The notes beneath the pieces were generated by a model that saw only the letters and a program-made list of their open reading frames with translations, searched no databases and was not told where the DNA came from. Positions 33,310-45,399 of a stretch of 64,000 nt of DNA are shown here, piece after piece; position 1 is the first letter of the stretch, and each line of letters begins with the position of its first letter. Source of the stretch: Paragonimus westermani (taxonomy: Eukaryota; Platyhelminthes; Trematoda; Plagiorchiida; Troglotrematidae); NCBI GenBank assembly GCA_008508345.1, contig QNGE01000133.1:319745-383744 (forward strand), read 5' to 3'. The position numbers and the translations under genes are program-made.

Positions 33310-35570
33310 TCATGTGGGAATCACATCAGTACCGACCGCCTTTTACTTGCCCCCAACTTCTACAAACAACGTCTTCAACGGTGAAACTGACTGCTGGTTT
33401 CAAATGGTAAACAAACGAATAAACGTTTACTAGCAACACGTATTCAGTGCGATTGAATTAGACATATTTTAATAAACAAAAGCAGTCAGCTGTGACCATC
33501 TGAGTATGACCACTATTGATCATGTTTTGCCTGCGTGATATATTTTGCAGCACAGTCACCGCCTATCGATCTACAGTATCTCTTGTTCATTAGACGCTTA
33601 TGACGACCCTTCGAGAACCAGACACCTATGCCGTTCCGTTGACACACGGGAGAATTTTGTGCGTGCATGTTATATTGCCTTAGGGTAGAGCACCAAAGTA
33701 TATCGGCCGTTTGCGTGGTGAGTCGATGAATGTCACTGCCCTCCGGATTACAACAAAGAAGACTGGTCCGATGAGCACTCAGGATTACTGACACAATGGA
33801 CTGACAGCGATGTTTTGCGTCGTACTTGTCTAATGCATTTCAAGTGGATCTTGGTAGATAACACAATGATAATATTCACTACGGTTAGTGTCTGGTTTAC
33901 TAGAGACGACGTTCACTAAAATTTCTGTCTTTTCGTAGTTTCCTGTTCGGTTAACTTATCTTCGTCCACTCCTGAGAGCACAGTTCCATATAACATGTTC
34001 TGTTCGTATTCCCAAGAGTAGTTGCTGACACTTGGTTGTCATTTAGACTAACAGGTTGAATTAAGCCAACCTGAGTTTGTTATAAGTGATGTTAATGTGA
34101 ACGGTGTAACCCCGGCTAAAATAAATGTCCGAATCCCCCGAAATTGTGAACCTCGACAAGCACGACCAAATGGGCGTAGATAAAATAAAGATCGTTATTA
34201 CCTGCATTCCTCATGCGATTGATCGCATTGGAGTTATTATTAAAAGCATTGGGTACGTGAGGTCCAGGTAAGCTGTAACGATGGTACGAAGCAAACTGCA
34301 GATTCCCCTCCAATTCTTCTGAATCTACTGCAATACTCACGAAGAATGCCATCCCTCGTATCATCTAATATATTCTTCCCGCAGAGGTAATGTAGCTACC
34401 TAGAGACATTACTGGACTGACTGTGATATGATGTGTGAAGCAGTTCCAAAACCCACAATTGCACATTGTGCCTACGCCTTTAAGAAAGTTCACATGATGT
34501 ATGTTGTCCGATTATTTATTTGCATGCCATGTGACTTTGGCACGAACCCGAACCGCACACGTGTCACACACACTTCTGGTGTACTCGCTCGTCGACTGTC
34601 GGTCTGTAGCCTCTCTAGCCAATTCGTGTGTCAGTGCCACTCATAGCGCTATAAAATACCTCCTGTACATTTCGTCGAATAAATATTCGGTCTCTCCACT
34701 CAACGGCCTTTTGCATTTTGCGTCGGGTAAACTCGGACTCAGTGGACCGTGAACTAGAATACGACAAACGACTGAATAACACAGAAAATGAAGATCATTA
34801 CGTAGAAGGTCCAGGTGTGCATTGTTATCCAACCTTCAGGGAGAAACTTCCGAAGAGAGCTAAATAGCCTATCCTGCAACATCGTGGATTTGTCAAACCA
34901 GTTGCGAACTTGTTTGTAAAGTAAAGTGACGAAATTCCAGTAATGCTCAGGTGGTGGCGGTTGTTGTTGTAAGGCTTATTAAATAACGATGAGAAATTCC
35001 ATAACAACAGTTTTGCAAATGCATTGGAAATTAAGTGTAACCTGAATGTTAGTCGGAATTTTTGGACGCAAGCTCACGAGTTGTTGTTTCTTCATTTGAG
35101 CAGCATTTGATAACCAATTTTTTTGCAGTGATGCTCAAGGACATGCAAACCAGGCTTGCATAGCATCAAATTCAGTGTGTAAAAGTCCTCCATATGGAAA
35201 ATGAGAATACTGGTGCTCCAGGAATATAATAAATTTGCTCTGTTTTCGGTTTAACGCCTCCGATGTCATGAACACACGAACCAATTACAAACGTTCTATT
35301 TTGATATAACTTTAGTACCGACCGTATATAGGTCGGTTATGATCGTCGCTTTGCTGGTAGTCGACAATCATGCACTGATTTTTAACAGAGGATGTTTGTA
35401 AAAGGTTATCTAAGATCACTCGATTACTCCTGTTGTCGGCTATGTCTGGATGCCTTCGATAATGTTAATCATATTAACCAGGTGCCTATTCTAATCCATC
35501 CACCAATATTATTTGTTTTGCTAGCCTGCTAGACAATTTGATGAAAATATGTAGGCTCAGTTTAGTTACC
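33310..35570. other. Unannotated DNA
   Basis: No recognisable domain, tRNA or structured repeat. Frames such as 33,513-33,794 (minus) and 34,428-34,752 (plus) have no family features. Confidence 0.4.
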
Positions 35571-35576
35571 AAAAGA

Positions 35577-35768
35577 AACTACTCATCTTATTGGCGCTTT
35601 GTACAATTTTCAACTTGACCATCACTAACATTTGATCGCAGCCTTCGCATTCAGATAGACATTGCAGCCAGCCTCTTTCGAANTGCGAAGGCTGCGATCA
35701 AATGTGAGTGATGGTCAACTTGAAAATAAACCAAATCCCCGACTACTCATCAGGAGGCTTTGTACAAT
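35577..35768. repeat. Short dispersed repeat copy e, in a palindrome with nested partial copy
   Basis: Two 44-nt arms, 35,606-35,649 and 35,684-35,727, are reverse complements with two mismatches, separated by 34 nt containing the only N of the window (35,683). The structure is bounded by a direct repeat GCTTTGTACAAT (35,596-35,607 and 35,757-35,768), each preceded by ACTACTCATC. It looks like an inverted partial copy next to a forward copy of the dispersed repeat. The N at its centre raises the possibility of an assembly or fold-back artefact. Confidence 0.8.
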
Positions 35769-35769
35769 G

Positions 35770-38215
35770 TCAAAGCAGATTACACTGGCTGTGTCGGTTA
35801 AAAATCCCTTTCGGTTTGATAATGAACAGTTTAAAACAGTAAAGGCATATTTTCACGCACAATAGGCTGGTATTCAATCTGCGCGTCGCTAACAATGTAA
35901 CATGCAATGTGAATAAATCCCGTCTAGTTTTTTTATGCTGAGATGGGTAAAGCAAACAATGCACAGTTTTACACAAGTGGGTCGGGTTTTTGTCCAACTT
36001 AAAATACTACTCGCAAGTAACGTCACGGTGGATTGAACATTAACTGTCATAAATAAGATGTACGTGAAACAGTTAAACTAGTTTTAAGGAAGGCTAAAAC
36101 TAAGCGGATGACTTTAGTTTCATATTGTGACATACACTGTGAGTTACTATGCTTGTCGGATGTAAGACTGTTAGTATGACGTTGCTTCAACTATTACCTT
36201 ACGCTGATATCGCTATATGCATGCACTGAGCTGGTGGACTAAGCAGTGGTTCAAAAAATGGTACAAAAGTTCGACACTGAAACAAATGACGAGGTTCCAT
36301 TGCAAAAGCCGACAAAATTTCAAACATCGATTTACTAAGTTTTTCTTGCTAACTTAGGTACGCCTTGACAACTTGACTCATGTTTACGGAGTAGAGCTGT
36401 TGCAATATAAGTCACGCTAGTGCATACTTCTGGGTTAAATAATTTAAAAGCAGATGTTTAATTAAAAGAATACCGCGGAATTTGAAAAATAACTGTAAAT
36501 TTTCAGCTATTATTTAGATCTAGACTACACTGGAACCAACTGAACGAAGAAATTAAAGCGGCGAATTTGCCAACGCCTATTTGATAACACAGGAAACGAC
36601 GTCAGTCGGGTGTGGTGTACTTTTGAATACTGGAAGCAATAGTCAAAAATGTGCAAGCTCGACAATCTCAAGAATTGAAGTAATGAATAACCATATCTAA
36701 ACAGCGTGCAATAAGTGCATAATCCAGGGAAATGGCAAACGGGTTAGCATTAAGCGCATACAACAGCACGAATACTGAAATGAACAGAAATGCAAAACTG
36801 AAACCGTGATCCTTAGATAGGCCGCAAGATCATACACCATTACAGCGGCAACCAAGGAAAGTTTGACCTTCATTGATCACGAAGAACTTCAACATTCGAA
36901 CTAGCAAGCAGTAACACAGTCACAAATTGAACCATGTCCCTCCAAATAATGAAGTTTATCCAAATCAAATTAGCGATAACTTAATCTCAATCGATGCGCA
37001 AGTGACCGGTAGTCCAGTGAATTGTCACATCGATTCTTAATGACAAACGTTTCGTTCTCGAATACCAGCCTGATCACTTCTAGTTGATGAGTATAACCAC
37101 GGACCAACTCAATCGTCGATGCTGGATTTGTGCATGAGCACCACAGTTGACTAATTAGCATTGAGTGAATGTTCCTCTGTTCACGTCTGAATGTTAATTT
37201 CACTATTCCCAGCATATAAAATATAAAGCACGCAATCTGCAGACATATACTATATCTGCTGGATTTGATCCTTCATGTTATACCCAAGAAGTGAAGCATT
37301 TTTTATGGTTACCTCCAAATTTACTCATCAGGCAATTCCTTGCCACTGAAACGGATATCCCCGCTACTGATTATAGGAAGTCTGTGTGCAGTTTGTCCTT
37401 CTCCTTTTATCCCGCATTTAGAAGTTCTGCTGTAAAGTAAACCGTTCATGATGAACTGAGTACTATAGCCTAGCAACCGTTCAATCATTCGTGCCTTCAA
37501 AATCGGTTGGGCTATGCCTCCATCAACTGTGTAAGACACGTTTGATCTATAAGGTCTCAAAGGGAGGTCAAATAACAAGTTGAACTATTTAGGTCCGACC
37601 TGTTTATTTGCCGTGACCTCAGAGGATTTCCAAAACGCGCTACACAGTTTGCCATGTAATAAGCACCTTGTCCGTAATTTCATCGACGGCTCACCACCTA
37701 CTGCACCTTGCAATGTTGTCTTTTTGAATACATCTTATACCTAGGAATCAACTACACTTATCAAAGCGGGTATAGCCTCTATACCTGATTGAAAACATCC
37801 GTGCTAATAACGCTAGTCATGAGCCCCAACTCCTATGACCTTGTTAGGTGAACATACAGAATCCCATCTTACCTCATTGGTCTCACTGACACCTCTGCTT
37901 TCATTAACCGCGGGCAATCAGAAAAAAACATCATAAATAAACTACTCTACACCTTTAGAATCAATTACTTTTCCTAAGCAAAAGAAAAGAAACTCAAACA
38001 ATGCCGTTCAAGAACCTGGACGGAGCAACTTCAACAACAGTGCCAACAAATGCAGACGATCAGTAACCATATTCATTCTACCTGAAGGTAGCTCAGTCAA
38101 GCTGACCGACTGAGAACAACACGATACATGTGTACTTAATTTTTTCTAGGCGGTTGAGTTTTACTGACGACATCCTACAGCGTCTTCAACAGCCGCGAGA
38201 ACAATCCGATTCGAA
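35770..38215. other. Unannotated DNA
   Basis: No recognised domain. Frames at 36,970-37,215 and 37,321-37,578 (minus) lack motifs or clear splice context. Confidence 0.4.
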
Positions 38216-38221
38216 TTCGTT

Positions 38222-38890
38222 CTAACTGCTCCCGACGCATTGAATGATCCGGAAAGTCGATGACACAGCATCAAGTTGATCAAAACCAGGATGACAAAAC
38301 CCTTTGCAAGTGTTCCAATTGAGGCAAATATACCAATCTGCAGTCGTCTTCTGAAGCCAAACGGGTTGCTGAATAAAGTTGTAAGAGAACAATGTGCATA
38401 ATGAGTCTACCTCAGAAACCTCTAACGTTAATCTCCAAGTCCCGTATGGTTTAGACCAGTCAAGCTTTCTAGCATCGCCCAATGGTCGTTCAGATCTAAC
38501 AGTGTCTGGCGTAGTCAACCGATCAGTACAAATAACTTACCTAAAGGAAATCACAGAGCAAGCGTGAACAGCTTGACCTATAGTTCTCTCTCGACTGTTT
38601 CTTGAATCAGGTACCATTCTGACAGACTACGTATAATTAAATAGACATGAGTGCGACTATTTGCCACCATAAAAACGATGTAGTCATATTAGAGTTTAGC
38701 TTAGGTGGTCACCATGCATAAAGCAAATCCACTCAGTGGGTTCAAAAAATCCACTCGCTGCTATTCGGATCATGAGCCCAAAAATAATGCACATGTTCGC
38801 ATAGAACTTCTTATTGACCGGCTCCACTTGAAAGGACTCTTCCACTGTGTTTAGTTTGGGCGGTGAAACTGCCTGTGGTACTGTTTTCAC
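38222..38890 (-). other. Possible host exons, unassigned
   Basis: Two minus frames have protein-like composition: 38,890-38,696 (includes SPPKLNTVEESFQVEPV and EPTEWICF) and 38,518-38,222 (includes LDWSKPYGTWRLTLEVSEVD). A good acceptor-like string (TTTCCTTTAG) lies between them at about 38,543, but it does not put the second frame in phase without a stop. A loosely similar pair occurs at 48,272-48,788. I recognise no family. This is a weak call. Confidence 0.2.
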
Positions 38891-38894
38891 ACCA

Positions 38895-40305
38895 ATTCAG
38901 TTTCACTCTTCATCGGTTTGAGTCGGCTTAGAAATCTTTGCCGGCAATGGAATCACCGCCCATCAAGCATCAAGAAGACCTGGTGTAAGAAGGAAAGACA
39001 AGACCATGAGTTTTCTAGCCCTGGTATGAAAATGCTTCGTAGTGATGAGAAACCCCAATGACACGATGTGGTGCTTAGCTGAGCCTACACAAAAACTATC
39101 TTCATTGTGGCCAGTGCGTCTAAATAAGTCAGAATCTGCCTGTGAAACACTTAACGCTGCTGAGTGAATGTGGTCTAAAGATTGCCTTGTTTCTTCGGAG
39201 AAACCGAATCAAACTTGTTCAGCGCTCAGCATAAAATATCATCATTAGGTTATACCCATACAGTAATAATGGAGGACTTAAGTCTGCTGAACCTGTCCCC
39301 CGATCTGTAGTTAGTGATGTAATACCGTCCTTTGCTAGAAAATTCGTCGAGCAGAAATGGAAGCTGTTCCAGCCCAGGATCATGCTAGATGGCGAGACGG
39401 ACAAGAGCCGCTTTGTCTTTATTTTTACACGGATGAAGTGGGTACCATCAGCAATCTAATAATCAGAGTTCCACTTGATTAGTAAGTACCGGAGAATGGG
39501 GGTTATCTGGTTATACAAAACTAGACCTATTCCCGAAAACGTGCGTTCACAGACCTAATATGAGAATAATTTTCAGACGAGATAGACAGAGATCACCAAG
39601 GTTGTATGAAATTGTTTAAGCAAAACATGATCACTAACAGATCGTGATTGGGGAAACCTCAGATACCGTTAACATGTTCCATTCAAGAGTTCTACAGTGA
39701 GAAGCCTATAAATCAGAACTGCACGTCTGAAGTGTTCGTCGTGAAATAGATAGAAACTGGAATCGGAATCTCCATTGAATGAGTAAATCATGTGGCGCAA
39801 CAGCACGGCGGTCAATTTTCAGGTGTACACTTGAACGCCACTGAAAGCAATCCGATCAAGAATGAGTATAACAACTAACCCCGAGTTACAGAAAATTAAC
39901 TCATCTTTAGTTCAGAATATTTTGATATGGTTTTGTAGATTTCAAAATATGTCGGAGATATTAGGTTTCTCAAAAAATTGCGTTTAACAGTCATTGGTTT
40001 AAAGTCGGCTACATATAGATGTATGACAAAAGTAAGAACTGATAAAATACAGAAGCTTTGTGGCAAGGAAAATCAGCATCACGTGCATAAAAACGGAAAG
40101 AGAAATTGTTGTGTCGTACAACAGAACGCAAGGTAGCGGAAACGAACAAAAACCAGTATGTATGCAATCTGTCCATTAGACGTACACAAAGGACATTAAA
40201 TCAGCGAGCGAGCTGAAATTAAACCAATCATAGCTGCGTTGTAGCAAGCGAGTGTTAATGGCCAATTATGTACGAGGTGAACGTTTTGGCAATGCAAAGG
40301 CTGTA
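38895..40305. other. Unannotated DNA
   Basis: No domain or structured repeat recognised. The right end may include the 3' LTR or flank of the second Gypsy element, but no matching repeat was found on its other side. Confidence 0.4.
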
Positions 40306-40310
40306 CACAC

Positions 40311-40620
40311 TCACAGCACTCCATTTCGGTCAGCTTCGAATAAGGTATAGATAAAACGGTCGACCGATTTCGGAGCCCGGGATGAGCGACGAAGATTTGA
40401 TAGGTTTGCAACAGGTTGCTCCGTAGGTAAAGATGAAGTGACTTGTTGGGTTAATCGTCCAGTAAAGAATTGACGTTGATTAACTTTCATGTAATTACCT
40501 AACTGATGTGTACCAGGTCCGAGAGTGAGCTTTATAAAGATCGGTGATGAAAAGCTTGTTTGCTCTTCGTTGTACGCCTGATTTTTCAAGCGGACGAATG
40601 TTCCGGGTGCTACCGCTTTG
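40311..40620 (-). pseudogene. pol: Gypsy-2 integrase C-terminal tail
   Basis: The frame 40,589-40,311 begins VKNQAYNEE and ends in a basic tail RRSSRAPKSVDRF, a common sequence type at the extreme C-terminus of this kind of Gypsy polyprotein. It stops at 40,311, probably the natural end of pol. Confidence 0.7.
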
Positions 40621-41400
40621 CTGACTTAAAATAAGACTTTTGGAAAGTTTCCTTCCGGAGCAGCCGGTAGGTTTGTCCTCATTTGCAGGTTGGTGAGCTG
40701 AGTTAAGTTTCGTACGTAGAACTCTCCCAAACATGGGTACAGCAGGCGTTTTCCCGGTCCCTCTGCGGTGGCTGGCGTGATAAGTGAATGACGCTTGCAA
40801 CTGTAATGCCTGTATACACTCCTTCAAAGAACGATTCAAACGTTCCACCATAGCATTGCTTGAAAGATTGTAAGGAACAGTCCGCGAATGTTTTAGTCCT
40901 TGTCAAAGTAAGAATTCTTCGAACTCGTAACTGACGAACTGAGGTTTATTATCGGTGACAATCTGTTCAGGAATCCCGAAGCGAGCAACGAGATGTTTCA
41001 TCCAGTGACTTATAGTGGTGACGTGACATCTCCACAAATATGTGCGTCAGATCAGTTATCGTAGTACAAACTGGCGACCAGTTTGTTACGTTTGTCCGAA
41101 GGAGCTGTTGCAAAAGGTCCCATGATATCGATAGCCAGCTTTGCTCATTGGCGCATGGGATATTCCACTGGCTGCACAGGGGCAACTGTAAGTTTGTTTG
41201 ATTTATCAGCGTGTTGGCAAGGAGCACAACTGCTAACAAGGGTCTCCATTGATGAAGACATTAACGGCCACCAATACCATTCGTTAGCACGACGAAGGGT
41301 CCGTGTGACTTCAGGATGTCCCTCATGAGCACAAAGCGTAACCTCACGTTTCAAATTAGATGATGGAACGGACCGTGATCCGGTAAGATGCAACCGTCTA
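40495..41400 (-). pseudogene. pol: Gypsy-2 integrase
   Basis: The zinc module is intact in the 41,393-41,145 frame: H and H in CAHEGHPEVTRT and CAPC at the end. The catalytic residues can all be read, but in different frames: AIDIMGPFATAP (first Asp, near 41,125), IPEQIVTDNKPQF (second Asp, near 40,950) and NAMVERLNRSLKE (Glu, near 40,855-40,820). A stop precedes the first Asp segment and frameshifts separate the others. Confidence 0.85.
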
Positions 41401-41515
41401 TTACAGAAAACTCCTCTCGCAAGGGGTAGTAATATTTTAGCTCGTCACTGACATTATTGGAACTAGACCGTCCAAAAGAAGTGCATTGTTGCAGTTGTTG
41501 GAGCTCATCGTCTAT

Positions 41516-42289
41516 TTACGTATGCTCTCGCAATCGCTGTCTGGTTACCGCATGAATTTCCAAATCATCAATGGCAGCCACCATTTTGAATTTGTTCATA
41601 TCGTCCGTATCAGTTTGTATAGATGAAGGTAAGCGGGAAACTGCGTCAGCAACTTGGTTCTCTGAAACACTTCTATATTTAACTTTGAAGTCAGAATTTA
41701 GTAGTCCGGCACACCACCGACTGATCAGTAATGGTCTATGGCCTTTAGTTCCTTGACTGAGAAGTGTCGTTAGTGCTGTATGGTCAGTTCTTAGAGTGAT
41801 GCGTCCGCCAAAAAGGTACATATGTTACTTCTCGCAGGTCCAGACACAGCCTAAAGCTTCCTTTTCGCTGTCTGAATATCTACTTTCCGTACCAGAACGC
41901 GTTTGTGAAGTATATGCAATAATCTTTCCCTGTCCTATATGAATTTTAGAAAAAACGGCTTGTAGACCAACACCGGAGGCACCTGTTGAAGCGAACGTAC
42001 TACAGAGTTAATCAAAGATACTGGAAACGGGAACGAGAACGATCATCCGCTTCACGCGTGAAAAAGCTTCTCTTTGGGTGCTGGACTACTCAAAGAGAAT
42101 AGTGGATCTCGTAAGTGATCGCAGTGGCTTGACCACGGTGGCAAAATTCCAAAGATGGCTCAAGAAGGATGAGCAGAGTCCCAGGTAGAATTTGAGTTGA
42201 ATTAGATTCTTAGGTTTTGGAGCATTTGCAATAACCTCAGTATTTTTCACGTTGGGGCGAACTCCTTCGACAGATAATGATCTGGCCAA
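41516..42289 (-). pseudogene. pol: Gypsy-2 connection and RNase H
   Basis: The 42,289-42,086 frame carries the connection region (KNLIQLKFYLGLCSSFLSHL, equivalent to the L..FLGLC.YY..F motif). RNase H follows: ASGVGLQAVFS near 41,985 with Gly in place of the first catalytic Asp, EKEALG near 41,850 keeps its Glu, then after a stop RTDHTALTTLL and NQVADAVSRLPSS (41,821-41,516) keep the later Asp residues. Confidence 0.8.
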
Positions 42290-42960
42290 GAAATGATATT
42301 TTAGTCAGACAGGATACACACTTGTCCATGTTCAAACGCAAGTTCAGTTAATGGAGACGACCTAACACAAAGTGAAGATTGGAACCATGTTCTCTAGATT
42401 TTCGGAAAACGCATTTGTCATCCAAGTACACAATAGTACCCCGGCATGAAGATAAAGACTGAGTCATGAATCTTTGCCAAGCTTATGAAGCCGAACTTAA
42501 ACCCACTGGTAAGACTGTACTGGAATAGGCTTTCTGTAGTGGGAATCGGCCATAAGTGGCATATATGACGTTCAATTTTGAGAACAATTTTGTCCCAGCA
42601 AGTTTAACTGATAGTTCATCTTGATTAGGCAAAATGAATTTTTAAACGACAATTTGACCGTCAAGTGCTCGAAGACCTGTGCACAATCGAGCACTACAGT
42701 CTTTTCTGAAAACCTCAACTAATAGGCGTACCCAAGCCAATTATGCCATTTTGAAACATTAAATCAATGGCGGCAGGAACTGTTTCCCAGCAGTACGATA
42801 CAGAGGTGATGGGAGAACTCATCTTTTGCTCATAGCTCCCGTGTCGTAACCGATGAGGTCGGTCGAAATGTCTCTGCAGGGTAAATCTTACACAACCCAA
42901 GTTGCGTGTTCTAACTTCATCAGAGGACATAACTTTTAATTCTTTCAGAATCTCCACAAT
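42290..42960 (-). pseudogene. pol: Gypsy-2 reverse transcriptase
   Basis: Fragments in alternating frames: IDLMFQNGIIGLGTPIS (about 42,770-42,718) is the RT entry segment (..GII...P.S), and CRGTIVYLDDKCVF (about 42,450-42,410) contains the catalytic YLDD. SFLGQIII (about 42,310) is the segment after the thumb. Stops and frame changes occur between all of these, so no enzyme is encoded. Confidence 0.8.
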
Positions 42961-42994
42961 GCGATTGACAGTGCTGGTCGAAATTATCGTTTAT

Positions 42995-44390
42995 TTCTTC
43001 GGGAAGCCATCTTTTTCGTCTAAAACCGCCTCCTGTCTGGAGAAGACGATTTTCTTATCAGAATGAGCGAGAATGTCGTGAACAGTCGGGAGGTAACCTT
43101 CGCTATTTTTCGCCTGTTCGATCTATTTTTATTGGTGGCTCAGTGACCTATTTATTACTCTTAGTACGTCCTTCGATTTTCTGACTCGAGAATGTTGCAG
43201 GTCGCTATGCACCATATAAATATCTTATAATTTCCTTCTTGTTACGTTTTTTGTTGGAGCGGAACCAAGTTGCATTTTCCATCCGTCTTTTGGTTTGTCT
43301 TGGGAGCAGTTAACGGGGACAGTCGTTACTTTTCGGGCAGGATTTTTCATGTTACTTATTACAAGAATAATCTGTTTTCCGTTGAGCGCATCACCATACC
43401 GAAAACAAACCAGTTTATTCTTTCGAGAATTTACATTATTTGAGCCCTAAGTTTTGAATTCTGGACATAATAGACGCCATGAAATCGAAGCTGATCTACT
43501 GAAGACATAATGTAAACAACTGAAGACGTGCGGCACTGTATGACGTGACTCGCCAGCTTTCTAACTTTCTTATGGCCTAAAAATTAAGCTAGCATCATAA
43601 AAAATTGCACATTTCGGGCCATTATTTCAAGTCGAAGTTGGCGTGCAAAAAGAAATGGCCTGCCAAAAAGTTGACGCATGTGGAGAGAAAGCATTGAGTT
43701 TTCGAACACCTATTTATAATTCTTACATTAGGTAGTTGAGCCTGCCTTTCTGTAAAGAGGTTAAACAGTTCAAAACCGTGGACATCAACGAAGCAAACAG
43801 ACCATACTTAGAAGGCTGTTCAACAATATTCACATCTTTTGCTGCAGTTTGTGGTAAAGCAGCCACAACGTGGTGAAATCTCGTAGCCAGTGGTTTAATG
43901 TCACAGCCGAAATTGAGATACAACCATAACAGAACAGATTTGAGGGTTATTGATCCGAAACTCAGGATAATGGAAACTAAGTGGGCTAACAGTCGGTTAA
44001 CCAGGTTGTCATAATAAAACAAATTGAAAAATGAGCAATATGTACAAAAGGCCTCAAAAATCAACACCACATGAATCGAAGCTAATTCATCAATAAGCAC
44101 ATCAGTCCACAGTTTGGAATCGGTCCACTATTGATGTCTAACTCATCCGTGTAGAAATAGACGAAATAGTATAGCACCTACTCCCGGTGTACATCCCTCT
44201 TTAAGTCTTGTATGTGGTCGTAGCAGAAACGATCCATAAGCTGACGGTTACGAGGACGATGAACCACGAAGAGAGCTTCGCAACTGAACTTTGTCAACAG
44301 ATTGCATATCGAAATTCTGGATGGATTTCTCAGGCACGCACAGCTTCAAAAGTGAGCGCAGAGATACTCAGCAAATTACCGTTCAATAGC
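42995..44390. other. Unannotated DNA upstream of Gypsy-2 RT
   Basis: The region should hold gag and protease of the second Gypsy element if it were complete, but no DTG protease or zinc knuckle could be found. A 125-codon minus frame at 43,723-44,100 is hydrophobic and lacks motifs. Confidence 0.35.
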
Positions 44391-44501
44391 CTTACTTGTA
44401 AAGATGTGTAGTGAGGGCAGACAGTCGCACCATACTACTTACAACACTATTCAGTAGCAGCATGGATCGAAATGACCGCGGGACAAATACGGGAAGGATC
44501 A

Positions 44502-44884
44502 TTAGTGGGTAGCACCACGTACAATGGCTTCCGCCACATGACACAACTGAGACATGGTGTCCAAAGCGACTGGAGCATCCTCGGACAAGTGTGGCGTGCA
44601 AATGAGTGCTTCTGTTCGTAGTCCCGTTGAGACGCATAAGTCGTGTGTTGGTTTCCCCAAATAAACAACTTCTGTGCCATCCGCCTTCACGGTTCACAAC
44701 AGATGCTTACGGCACACGAGGGTGGTAACATTCTCCGTACCAAGGTAGCACACCTCGAACTCATACCTAAGGGGCACGTCTCAAGAAAGGACATCACAAA
44801 CTGGCCAGTTTTTGTTACTTTGACGAGGGTGACTGGTGCACGATTAGCCATTGATATGATCTGTTTTAATTTTTTCAAAGCCAT
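44502..44884 (-). other. Possible coding remnant, unassigned
   Basis: Adjacent minus frames 44,884-44,687 (KTGQFVMSFLETCPLGMSSR) and 44,690-44,502 (includes ADGTEVVYLGKPTHDLCVST) have protein-like composition. The other two frames over 44,447-44,697 are also open, so openness alone is not evidence. I recognise no family. Confidence 0.2.
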
Positions 44885-45267
44885 TGTTAGAGTTGATCAC
44901 CTTATCTTGCCACCCAGGTTCCACAGCTATGGCCGCTATGGTGATTTACTGAGAGTCTAGATGTTTATTCTGTTTTCTAATTACCCAGAGCTGCCAACTT
45001 ACAGAGGTTGTTGGTCCAGTTGGGATAAAAGTCTAACGAGGCATGAAGTGTCCGAAAGAAGTTGAACCCTCGAAAAACGACTTGAAACGTCTTAATAAGT
45101 GATCCTCAGACAACTTGATAATTACCGTCAACAAACGTAAAGTGATGCATATTCGCAACTGAGATTTTGTTGATTAATACCTTGGCGCACTATGCCACTA
45201 GTATCTTTATGCGATCGACACCCAGATATTTCAGTGACAGAAAGTTCAAGCCTGTTTACAAATTGCG

Positions 45268-45395
45268 AAGCAATGGCCAAAAACGTACAAACAACAGTAA
45301 ATTATCTAAAAAGAATTTGTGGAACTTTCCACTCTAACGTTTTTCTTGCTTTGTTCAGCTGCACAATCCGAGCACACTGTAAAGGGATTGGATTG
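45268..45395 (+). repeat. Dispersed repeat, copy 2 of a pair (with 2.04-2.17 kb)
   Basis: Aligns with 2,040-2,165. The plus frame 45,192-45,515 encodes VNYLKRICGTFHS and FSCTIRAHCKGI, matching the frame at 2,034-2,228 (INFLRIICGTFYS and FSSTLRSHSKLDI). It may be part of an unrecognised mobile element. Confidence 0.45.
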
Positions 45396-45399
45396 GACA

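Larger units (their letters stand above)
40311..42990 (-). mobile_element. Second Ty3/Gypsy retrotransposon, decayed pol, no LTRs seen
   Basis: Minus-strand translation recovers RT, RNase H and integrase in Ty3/Gypsy order, broken by many frame changes. The wording differs throughout from the element at 23.9-29.7 kb (for example TIVYLDDKCVF and a different C-terminus), so it is another clade. No gag, PBS or LTR pair could be found. The degree of decay is much greater, implying an older insertion. Confidence 0.85.
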
